Source of the DNA: Thermodesulfobacteriota bacterium
GTDB lineage: Bacteria > Desulfobacterota > Desulfobacteria > Desulfobacterales > JAUWMJ01
Length of the DNA stretch: 38,999 nucleotides
Assembly (NCBI GenBank): GCA_034189135.1
Contig: JAXHVO010000119.1
Span: 1-38,999, forward strand
Reading direction: 5' to 3'
Position numbers and translations under genes: made by a program. The notes below the pieces were generated by a model. It did no database searches. It was not told the DNA's origin and saw only the letters and a program-made list of their open reading frames with translations. How positions within the stretch are numbered: the stretch's first letter is position 1; each line of letters starts with the position of its first letter. Positions 16,883-23,015 of the stretch are shown here, in pieces.

Positions 16883-17668
16883 ATGTCCATTAAGGAACAC
16901 GAGTACATAAGGCAGACACTGGAACGATATACCAACTGCAGCCTGGAAAGTTTCTGCGACCATGTGCTCATCACTAATTTTAAACAGTATATCACTCGTT
17001 TTCAGCAAAAGACAAAGGGCGAGTACTTTGAGGGGAACTTTGGGATTGTAAATGTAAAAGAGATAAATTGTACCATGATAGATTTCAGTATCGGCTCGCC
17101 CCAGGCAGCGCTGGTGATTAACTGTCTGGCTTATCTTGGTAATCTCAAGTCCGTGGTTATGCTGGGAATGTGTGGTGGTATAGATGACATCCTTGAAATT
17201 GGTGACTTCCTGATTCCTTCTGCAGCTATTCGTGGTGAGGGGACAAGCAGACATTATCTGCCTCCGGAGTTTCCTGCGATTCCAGCCTCTTCAGTTAATC
17301 TTTTTTGTATCGGGGCGGTAAAAAAAGCAGGTTTTTCTCCCAGGTGTGGCATTGTATACACAACGGACAGAAGGCTATGGGAGTTTGACGATGAGTTTGT
17401 GGACTACTTGCGACGCCAAAGGATACTTGCCATAGAAATGGAACTGGCCACTCTCTTTTCTGTGGCCTACAAGTACGAAGTACCTATCGGTTCCATCATG
17501 CTGGTTTCGGATATGCCATTGCAAAAACGAGGCATAAAAGATAAGAAGCTACAAGACGAGATATTTTCCAAATATATGGATATTCATTTGAATATCGCAT
17601 TGGATGCAGTGGATCAATTGAATACCAGGTGGGACGAAGTGGAAAGAAAGCTCACCAGTGAATGGTGA
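16883..17668 (+). CDS. AMP nucleosidase-like nucleoside phosphorylase superfamily enzyme
   Basis: Probably cleaves the N-glycosidic bond of AMP to adenine and ribose-5-phosphate. At 261 aa it resembles the short AMP nucleosidases rather than the 480-aa E. coli Amn. Seen: the phosphate/ribose-site glycine motif VVMLGMCGGIDDILEIGDFL, and the substrate-binding AIEMELATLFSVAYKY with the invariant Met-Glu that grips ribose hydroxyls, followed by IGSIMLVSDMPL. AAGGAAG precedes ATG. Purine nucleoside phosphorylase or MTA/SAH nucleosidase are alternatives, but the C-terminal SDMPLQKRGIK resembles AMP nucleosidase. tRNA-Leu follows. Confidence 0.8.
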   Translation: MSIKEHEYIRQTLERYTNCSLESFCDHVLITNFKQYITRFQQKTKGEYFEGNFGIVNVKEINCTMIDFSIGSPQAALVINCLAYLGNLKSVVMLGMCGGIDDILEIGDFLIPSAAIRGEGTSRHYLPPEFPAIPASSVNLFCIGAVKKAGFSPRCGIVYTTDRRLWEFDDEFVDYLRRQRILAIEMELATLFSVAYKYEVPIGSIMLVSDMPLQKRGIKDKKLQDEIFSKYMDIHLNIALDAVDQLNTRWDEVERKLTSEW

Positions 17669-17825
17669 CGACAGCTAGTATTTTTTGCTGATGTGTTTAC
17701 CCTGTATGAAATAACTTTTTTCTTGAACTTTTCATTAAGTTAAAGTATTCAACTATCGTTTCTTTTCTTTAAAACAAACATACAGGAACCTGCGAAATCA
17801 CCGTTTTTTTAAGGTCTAACATCTT

Positions 17826-17914
17826 GCCTGGGTGGCGGAACTGGTAGACGCAAGGGACTTAAAATCCCTCGGGGCTCAGTCCCTGTACGAGTTCAATTCT
17901 CGTCCCGGGCACCA
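17826..17914 (+). tRNA. tRNA-Leu (anticodon UAA)
   Basis: A complete class II tRNA: acceptor GCCTGGG/CCCGGGC with one G-U, D-arm GGCGGAACTGGTAGACGC, anticodon stem AGGGA/TCCCT with loop CTTAAAA (anticodon TAA), long variable arm CGGGGCTCAGTCCCTG, T-arm with GTTCAATTC, and an encoded CCA. The long variable arm and anticodon fix it as leucine, reading UUA/UUG. Its 3' end appears to have served as an integration site. Confidence 0.97.
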
Positions 17915-17921
17915 TCAAAAT

Positions 17922-17957
17922 AAGGGGTTAATCGTTTTTATGGTTGCCCCTTTTTTT
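17922..17957 (+). terminator. Intrinsic terminator downstream of tRNA-Leu
   Basis: AAGGGG pairs with CCCCTT across a loop of about 19 nt, followed directly by a T7 run. Position right after the CCA end suits termination of tRNA transcription. The sequence reappears in degenerate form near 22580. Confidence 0.6.
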
Positions 17958-18155
17958 GTTTAAATGGTACATTGTGGCTCTAATTGCGTCCGCCGTGACC
18001 ATTGAAAATTTTAAATATACGTATTGTTTTTTGGCTGTATCCTTCACAGCGGTCACATTTATCATGTGGTATCGGTTAAATAGCGATCTAGTTTTATGTG
18101 ATGAACTTATCATAGCCTTTATCATCTTTACGCCTAACTCCACAGCTTTTCTCAC
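17928..18155 (-). pseudogene. Decayed C-terminal fragment of a tyrosine recombinase (integrase)
   Basis: A 75-residue minus-strand frame begins with GTG and contains MISSSHKTRSLFNRYHMIN. This closely matches the C-terminal active-site segment of phage-type integrases (consensus ISGHKTRSxFxRYNI), including the conserved His and the nucleophilic Tyr. The preceding GVKMIKAM fits the helix before it. The catalytic core box I and the arm-binding domain are absent, the conserved Gly before HKTRS is Ser, and no intact upstream frame exists. It abuts tRNA-Leu with its C-terminus toward the tRNA, the usual place for an integrase. It is very unlikely to be active. Confidence 0.7.
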
Positions 18156-18222
18156 ATTTTTTCCATTGCCTGTTTTATCCAGAAGTGATATGTAAAATCA
18201 TCCTATAATACGGGAGGCATTA

Positions 18223-18360
18223 ATGGAGGAAAGGCTGGAACCAAAAGACCATGTCTCTTTCAAAGAATTTCTAGTTGCTAACACTATAGAAATTGGGGCC
18301 CTATCACAACTGCTTGTCAAAAAAGGTATTCTCACCTTTGAAGAAATATTTAAAAACTGA
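18223..18360 (+). CDS. Small conserved-looking protein (45 aa)
   Basis: A short frame reading MEERLEPKDHVSFKEFLVAN then TIEIGALSQLLVKKGILTFE and ending EIFKN. A strong GGGAGG lies 6-7 bases before ATG. The composition is amphipathic and helical. The pattern (acidic/helical, 'xFKExLxANxIExxALxQLLxxKGIxxxEE') resembles short uncharacterised proteins seen in sulfate reducers, by recollection rather than search. No domain or function can be assigned. It begins the run of genes inside the putative fossil island. Confidence 0.65.
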   Translation: MEERLEPKDHVSFKEFLVANTIEIGALSQLLVKKGILTFEEIFKN

Positions 18361-18424
18361 TTGAAGCCAAAAAAAATTATTCAAAGCCATCGGATGCTTA
18401 AAAGATAATATATTGCAGGTGACA

Positions 18425-19234
18425 ATGATTAAGAGGTTTGAAATCTTTCTGTTAATCATTTTGTTCAGTATCGTATTTACACCAATTGTAAATGGCAGTG
18501 ATTATGAGGTCAATACAGATGCTCAATCTTATATTATCAAAAAGTTAAAAACCCACCATATCGTTTTTCTTGGGACCGTGCATAAAAAACCCGCGATTCA
18601 CAAGTTCCTGTTAGAGATAATTCCGACGCTGAATGATGCTGGGGTAACCCACATCGGTCTGGAGATTGCTTTCGATCAGCAAGCCAAGATTGACAATTTT
18701 ATTCAGTCCGGAAAAAAACTTGCCAATATCCGGATACACCCGGATATCGATGGCCCCGGATACAGAAAATTGCTGATAAAATTAGCAGCACTTGATCCGA
18801 ATATCAGACCGAAAACAATTGCCCTCGATCAGCCAAAATCCAGATATCGTGGGAAAATAAGTCGCACTAAATGGATGGCAGGGTCCATAGTGCAAATTTT
18901 TCATAAAAATCCGAAAGCAAAAATACTGGTGGTGGTGGATAATTTTCATGTATTAAAGGTGCTGAACTGGCAGGAAAACTCACGCAATCAATACAAATCG
19001 ATTTGCCACTATCTTAAGAGTATGATACCTGAATTTCGCATATTTTCTATTTCGCAGCTTGTGGATGAAGACCCTGAAAAATGCGATTTTACAGCTGTAT
19101 TTGGTGCTGTTAACGGTTCGGTAGTGATTGATTGTGATCATAAATTTGATGGTTGGAAATTCGGTCCCGCGTCAAAAATTTCCATTAAGCCCACTGAAAC
19201 ATGCGACCTTGTTGACGGATTAATCATATATTAG
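18425..19234 (+). CDS. Exported ChaN/Tiki (TraB-superfamily)-like protein
   Basis: A 269-aa protein with a signal peptide (FEIFLLIILFSIVFTPIVNG). The core begins THHIVFLGTVHKKPAIHKFL and continues to THIGLEIAFDQQ, matching the GTxH...GLE metal/haem-binding pattern of the ChaN/Tiki/TraB fold. Later, ILVVVDNFHVLKV supplies a further conserved acidic-His strand. Members bind haem or act as metalloproteases; which applies here is not decided by sequence. The ATG is chosen over an upstream in-frame TTG because AGGTGA lies directly before it. Its neighbours do not indicate a pathway. Confidence 0.7.
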   Translation: MIKRFEIFLLIILFSIVFTPIVNGSDYEVNTDAQSYIIKKLKTHHIVFLGTVHKKPAIHKFLLEIIPTLNDAGVTHIGLEIAFDQQAKIDNFIQSGKKLANIRIHPDIDGPGYRKLLIKLAALDPNIRPKTIALDQPKSRYRGKISRTKWMAGSIVQIFHKNPKAKILVVVDNFHVLKVLNWQENSRNQYKSICHYLKSMIPEFRIFSISQLVDEDPEKCDFTAVFGAVNGSVVIDCDHKFDGWKFGPASKISIKPTETCDLVDGLIIY

Positions 19235-19405
19235 ATTGGGTGGAATTTGCCATCTTGGCAACATAACTGAATTATTTCGATCGCCTGATCTTTTTGGAAT
19301 CCTATCACCATAACCCAAGCCCGGGTGTTGTTGCGATATGAGCATATCTTGGAATTTGTTAATATATGAGCGTTTTTATTTTAAAGATGCAAGAAAGGTT
19401 TTTCC

Positions 19406-20452
19406 ATGATCAACGAAAATGTCAAACGGAAACTTGCGGCGATTTTCAGTGCTGATGTCAAAGATTATAGCCGTCTAATGCGGGATGACGAAACAGCGAC
19501 TGTCAGAACGCTAAATGCCTGCCGCGAAGTGATGACCAAGCTCATCTTGCAACATCATGGCCGAGTGGTGGATTCGCCGGGCGATAATCTGTTGGCAGAA
19601 TTTGCCAGTGTCGTTGATGGGGTACAAGCGGCAGTTGCCATACAGAAACAGCTCAAGGCCCTGAACGCCAAACTTGCCGCCAGCCGAAGAATGGAGTTTC
19701 GTATTGGGATAAACCTTGGAGACATAATTGAGGAAGGGGATCGAATTTACGGTGATGGAGTTAATATAGCCTCTAGACTGGAGGCATTGGCTGATCCCGG
19801 TGGTGTCTGCATCTCTAGAACCGCCTATGATCAAATCGAGGATAAGTTGCCACTGGGTTACGAATATCTCGGGGAAAAAATGGTAAAGAATATCCCCAAA
19901 CCAATACGGGCATATAGAGTCTTGGTTGAGGCCGAAGGATTTACAAAAAAAGCTTGGAGCAAAGAGATCGCCAAAGACCCACCAGAAGATAGGAAGAAAG
20001 AGGAAACTTTCATTGCCAAACCTTCTAGTGAAAAGGACAGGGCTAAAGATGTTTTCCATAACCATCTGTATGTTTATTTAGGCGTGATAGGTTTTCTATT
20101 CCTCATCAATTTATTTACTTATAGTGATGTTATTTGGTTCCATTTTCCAGCTCTCGCCTGGGGATTAATATTGTTCATTCACTGGCGGCTGCAAATTTCA
20201 GGCATTGGTTTGATAAAGCCGACGGAAGAGGGGTCATCTATTAGCGAAAGGAAAAGATTGATAGCAGCTATTCTGGCTTTCTTCTTCGGGGTTTTTGGGG
20301 CTCACAGATTCTACGCAGGAAAAACTGCAACCGGTTTTATGCAGGTTTTCACCATTGGAGGCCTTGGGATTTGGTGCTTCATAGATTTCCTCATCATTCT
20401 TTTCGGTGAATTTACCGATATTAACGGGAAAAAAATAAAACAATGGGTATGA
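19406..20452 (+). CDS. Class III adenylate/guanylate cyclase with C-terminal 2TM and TM2 domains
   Basis: Makes a cyclic nucleotide from NTP. Residues about 8-175 form the cyclase domain: LAAIFSADVKDYSRLM with metal-binding D17, VVDSPGDNLLAEF with the second Asp (D60), and GDGVNIASRLEAL with the transition-state Asn/Arg (N120, R124). After a charged linker, residues 218-262 match the 2TM domain (FHNHLYVYLGVIGFLFLINL) and 284-340 match TM2 (FFFGVFGAHRFYAGKTATGF, ending DINGKKI). The cyclase is N-terminal and cytoplasmic, so membrane regulation would act from the C-terminus, the reverse of most bacterial membrane cyclases. GAAAGG precedes ATG. Confidence 0.88.
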   Translation: MINENVKRKLAAIFSADVKDYSRLMRDDETATVRTLNACREVMTKLILQHHGRVVDSPGDNLLAEFASVVDGVQAAVAIQKQLKALNAKLAASRRMEFRIGINLGDIIEEGDRIYGDGVNIASRLEALADPGGVCISRTAYDQIEDKLPLGYEYLGEKMVKNIPKPIRAYRVLVEAEGFTKKAWSKEIAKDPPEDRKKEETFIAKPSSEKDRAKDVFHNHLYVYLGVIGFLFLINLFTYSDVIWFHFPALAWGLILFIHWRLQISGIGLIKPTEEGSSISERKRLIAAILAFFFGVFGAHRFYAGKTATGFMQVFTIGGLGIWCFIDFLIILFGEFTDINGKKIKQWV

Positions 20453-20581
20453 GTAAGTAAGAAAATCTTATAGCGGAAAAACTGAAACGCGGTTATGCCC
20501 AACCGTAATAATTACTCAAATTTCACATCCCGGTTTGGCGGAAAGTAATGCCCTAACGGCAGGTCACATATAAAATCAGAT

Positions 20582-20786
20582 GTGAATCGAAACTGGTTAT
20601 ATTTTTTTCTGTAAGGGGATATGGGAGTCATCTGTTCCACCTTTTCGCAGTCTCCGGATATTTGAGATAGACCGACCCTGTTATATGGTTTAGCAACGGA
20701 TAGAATTTATCCCAAATATCCGGACACGCTGCAACCGATTCAATTCATATCCCCTGAAAGAAAATAGTATAACTTTCTCGATTCAC
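20582..20786. repeat. 205-bp long imperfect palindrome
   Basis: Three paired blocks are nested: GTGAATCGA near 20582 with TCGATTCAC ending 20786; GGGGATATG (20615-20623) with CATATCCCC (20746-20754); and TCCGGATATTTGAGATA (20653-20669) with TATCCCAAATATCCGGA (20708-20724). The central loop is about 38 bp. Its right end runs into the dispersed repeat copy A. It may be a MITE-like element or a structured RNA. Confidence 0.65.
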
Positions 20787-20865
20787 CGCTGCAAGGCGAA
20801 TAGACGTTTTAAGAACTCCGCCTCTACCGTTGATAAGGGTTGCGAAGCTTAAGCAATTATTTGTC
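20768..20865. repeat. Dispersed repeat, copy A
   Basis: Aligns without gaps to 22669-22766 over about 98 bp at roughly two-thirds identity, starting TATAACT-T/G-TCTCGATTCAC and sharing TTTAAGAA, TCCGC, GATAAG and TGCGAA words. Copy A overlaps the right arm of the 205-bp palindrome. Confidence 0.6.
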
Positions 20866-21070
20866 CTAAACAAAAAATTACCGAAAATCAGATACTACTT
20901 TTATAGCTTTTATTTTTTGCTCTGATAAGCCAGACAAATACTTTTATTGTAAGAATTCTTTTCTTAACAATTTACCTCAAAGTGCACATCTTAAGTCGCA
21001 TGCAGCGGCTTCATTTCCGATTTATACCGCTTGTCATAAATTATGCTCCGAAATATGGGATTGAGGTATA

Positions 21071-21124
21071 AGTGGTTGTAGAAAAAAACGTTTAATAACG
21101 GAACGTTTTTTTTTGATAACCACT
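21071..21124. repeat. 54-bp AT-rich hairpin
   Basis: Outer stem AGTGGTT/AACCACT and inner stem AAAAAAACGTT/AACGTTTTTTT are separated by 4-5 unpaired bases per side and a 9-nt loop. Either strand gives a stem with a U-run inside it, so it could act as a bidirectional terminator or a small-RNA fold. Confidence 0.5.
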
Positions 21125-21429
21125 ATAAAAGCAGATATATCTCTCTAATATCCATATTCAGGCACTCACTTCTTTAAAACTTGGTAAAAAGGAGATTGAA
21201 GCTAAAATAAAAATGAAAAAATTTTCATAGAAATTGAGGCATTTATTTCACAAAATCATGTTTTTTAACAATCATTTTTATTATATAATCGATCTATCTA
21301 GTTGAATTTATTGTAAACGGTAGGATATCTAATTTTTCGGCACGAATTGTGCTAAAACTTACATTACTCTTGTAGTTTTACTGGATTCATAAAAAGTGAA
21401 TTAACCATATTTTGACAGGAAACCAGAAA

Positions 21430-21516
21430 TTGGAACGATTTTTAATTTCACTCGGCTTGGCACTTTTTGTGGTTTTATTGCTTATCACATCTTTCGAACT
21501 CATGTTTGCCTTATAG
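21430..21516 (+). CDS. Possible 28-aa single-pass membrane microprotein
   Basis: From a TTG start the frame reads a short basic head (LERF) then a clean membrane helix, LISLGLALFVVLLLITSFEL, ending MFAL. AGGAAA lies 7 bases upstream; an earlier in-frame TTG is 18 bases further back. The composition is that of a real membrane segment, but the non-ATG start and lack of a family make this tentative. Confidence 0.25.
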   Translation: MERFLISLGLALFVVLLLITSFELMFAL

Positions 21517-21737
21517 CACAGAAAAAGTAGGTTGTTTGATAAAAATATTATAACAGAGCTAATTAACAAGAGAATATGAGATGCTCTTCTCGGATGTGCG
21601 TGCATCTTTTCAGTGGGCTGGCGAAACTATCAATAGAAAGGCGGCACAGGAGAAAATAACGGCATTTTGGGAAGACAATCAATTATTTTCTTTAAGAATG
21701 ATCCAAAATCAGATCAGAGAGATGTGACATATAGAAA

Positions 21738-21932
21738 ATGTTAGACACTTTAAAAAATAACGGTAGCAGGCGCTCAGTACCTGATAGGCGTCGAAGTTCC
21801 AGCGCAAAACATTTCCCAGAGAGAAGGTCTTACCGATTTCGCAGAAGCGAATCGGACCGTAGAAACTCTAGAGTTTTTGGAGTTATAAGAAGAGGCGCTG
21901 AACGGCGGGGAGCCTTTAGTTATATTCGATAA
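21738..21932 (+). CDS. Arginine-rich small protein (64 aa)
   Basis: About 18 of 64 residues are arginine, arranged as repeated R-R pairs (RRSVPDRRRSSS, FPERRSYRFRRSESDRRNS, VIRRGAERRGAF). The strong positive charge suggests a nucleic-acid- or membrane-surface-binding peptide. It ends 12 bp before the PilZ gene, so the two are probably co-transcribed. No good Shine-Dalgarno is visible before ATG. Short proteins with repeated DRR/ERR motifs next to PilZ domains occur in related bacteria (recollection, not searched). Function unknown. Confidence 0.5.
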   Translation: MLDTLKNNGSRRSVPDRRRSSSAKHFPERRSYRFRRSESDRRNSRVFGVIRRGAERRGAFSYIR

Positions 21933-21944
21933 AAGGAATCTAAA

Positions 21945-22358
21945 ATGTACAAAAAACTTGAAGAAAGAGAATATTCGCGTTTTAAAAATATAATGCCAAT
22001 TGTTATTAGTGATTGCAATTTTGAACAGTATAAGGAAGCAAAAATATATAATAGCAGCAGTAGCGGCATTTATTTTGAATCGGATGTTCCCATTCGGCCT
22101 GGGACAGAGATTTGTGTTAAAAACAATAATGCAACTCGTTTTTCCGGTTCAGATATTTGCCATGTTAAAGTAATATGGTGTGAAAGAATACAGGACTCGC
22201 ATGTTTTTTACCGTTTTGGAATTGGTGCCAGATATTGTTTCCCGGATGACTATTGGAGATGGATTTCCCAAGCTAAGTTCGTTCGCCGAAATTTGAAAGT
22301 AATACAGGGAGGAAAGGCTTTGGGCAAATTGAAAAGGCTAAAAAAATGGAAAAATTGA
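21945..22358 (+). CDS. PilZ-domain protein, probable c-di-GMP receptor
   Basis: A 137-aa stand-alone PilZ protein. Both c-di-GMP-binding signatures are intact: R-x-x-x-R as REYSR near residues 8-12, and N-x-S-x-x-G as NSSSSG near 36-41, followed by the beta-strand IYFESDVPIRPG. Later strands include VKVIWCER and YRFGIGARY. A basic C-terminal tail (FVRRNLKVIQGG, then LKRLKKWKN) may contact membrane or partner. AAAGGAA lies 7 bases before ATG. It probably senses second messenger and acts on motility or surface polymers; the upstream Arg-rich protein is a possible partner. Confidence 0.85.
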   Translation: MYKKLEEREYSRFKNIMPIVISDCNFEQYKEAKIYNSSSSGIYFESDVPIRPGTEICVKNNNATRFSGSDICHVKVIWCERIQDSHVFYRFGIGARYCFPDDYWRWISQAKFVRRNLKVIQGGKALGKLKRLKKWKN

Positions 22359-22542
22359 TTTAAAGGCAAGGCGATGTTTGATTCTGCATTTTTTTGTACC
22401 TACCGCAACCATTCTTTCCTAATATCTGCTAATATTCGCAAACTGATTGAGTAAATAAACGTAATGAAATTTAATAGATAGCTGATATCAATGATTTTAC
22501 CAAATACCCCATTTTGGGTTTAAAGTTCTTAGGAACCCAGAC

Positions 22543-22596
22543 GCAGTATAAGTTCTGTTCTCATCACTGGAACTAATAAAATAAAAGGGTTAAGCG
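22543..22596. other. Candidate attachment-site remnant (degenerate tRNA-Leu 3' end)
   Basis: This stretch aligns to the 3' part of tRNA-Leu plus its downstream flank (17883-17936) at roughly 70% identity over about 46 positions, with one 1-nt gap. Shared words include AGTTC, TTCTC, and ATAAAATAA/AAAATAA followed by GGGTTAA. It cannot fold as a full tRNA. It would be the distal boundary of a roughly 4.7-kb fossil integration. Confidence 0.45.
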
Positions 22597-22618
22597 AAAC
22601 GCTTAACCCTTTTATTTT
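22578..22618. terminator. Strong bidirectional intrinsic terminator
   Basis: A perfect 19-bp stem AAAATAAAAGGGTTAAGCG / CGCTTAACCCTTTTATTTT with an AAA loop. T-rich on the 3' side of both strands. It ends the PilZ transcription unit. Confidence 0.85.
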
Positions 22619-22668
22619 GAAACTGTCTCCCACCGGAAAAAATCTCTTAACCCCGTGGTTAAAAATAT

Positions 22669-22766
22669 TATAACTGTCTCGATTCACACCTTCAACACCA
22701 ATCGGCACTTTAAGAATTCCGCTCCCACCGTAGATAAGAAGTGCGAAACTTGAGTAATTTATTCTT
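22669..22766. repeat. Dispersed repeat, copy B
   Basis: Partner of the copy at 20768-20865; same orientation, about 1.9 kb away. Unlike copy A it is not attached to a long palindrome. The two reverse-complement translations are also similar in one frame (around FATLING / FALLIYG), but each is interrupted and no gene is inferred. Confidence 0.55.
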
Positions 22767-22811
22767 ACAATCGGTTGTGTTGATATTAATAATAAAACAC
22801 AACATAGTGTG

Positions 22812-22825
22812 TTTTCACGTGAAAC
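22812..22825. promoter_or_regulatory. parS-like ParB-binding palindrome
   Basis: TTTTCACGTGAAAC differs by one base from the near-universal parS core GTTTCACGTGAAAC. The palindromic centre TTTCACGTGAAA is perfect. No parA or parB is in the window, and a single site is weak evidence for function. Confidence 0.35.
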
Positions 22826-23015
22826 TTGTTATTTTTACTTAATATTTTTCAAGGTAAAACTTAAAACCTATCATCTTGATTAGAGCAAAATAATTGTCGA
22901 ATATCCTTAAGAAAAAAATTTATTTGCCGATAAAGAAATAGAGAGGTTTAACACAATTGGTTAAAAAGAACTAAAACAGCAACCAGACTACCTCGGATAA
23001 TAAAAAAGGTTTGAA

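Larger units (their letters stand above)
20453..21737. other. 1.3-kb non-coding, repeat-rich region
   Basis: No long frame has ribosome-binding site and protein-like composition. The region holds a 205-bp long inverted repeat, one copy of a roughly 98-bp dispersed repeat, a 54-bp AT-rich hairpin, and a possible 28-aa hydrophobic microprotein frame. A 72-codon minus-strand frame (21387-21605) lacks any recognisable character. The high AT content and lack of genes fit decayed mobile-element DNA. Confidence 0.5.
22359..23015. other. 657-bp intergenic region with att-like remnant, terminator, repeat and parS-like site
   Basis: No gene is supported. In order it holds a degenerate copy of the tRNA-Leu 3' end, a perfect 19-bp-stem terminator, dispersed repeat copy B, a parS-like palindrome, and the AAGGT ribosome-binding site of the next gene. 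The last 200 bp are strongly AT-rich and probably contain the promoter for the 628-aa protein. Confidence 0.5.

Noticed and set aside
17944-18195. 83-codon plus-strand frame after tRNA-Leu
   Set aside because: It is antisense to the integrase remnant, whose HKTRS...RY motif is the better explanation for this sequence; it also starts inside the terminator.
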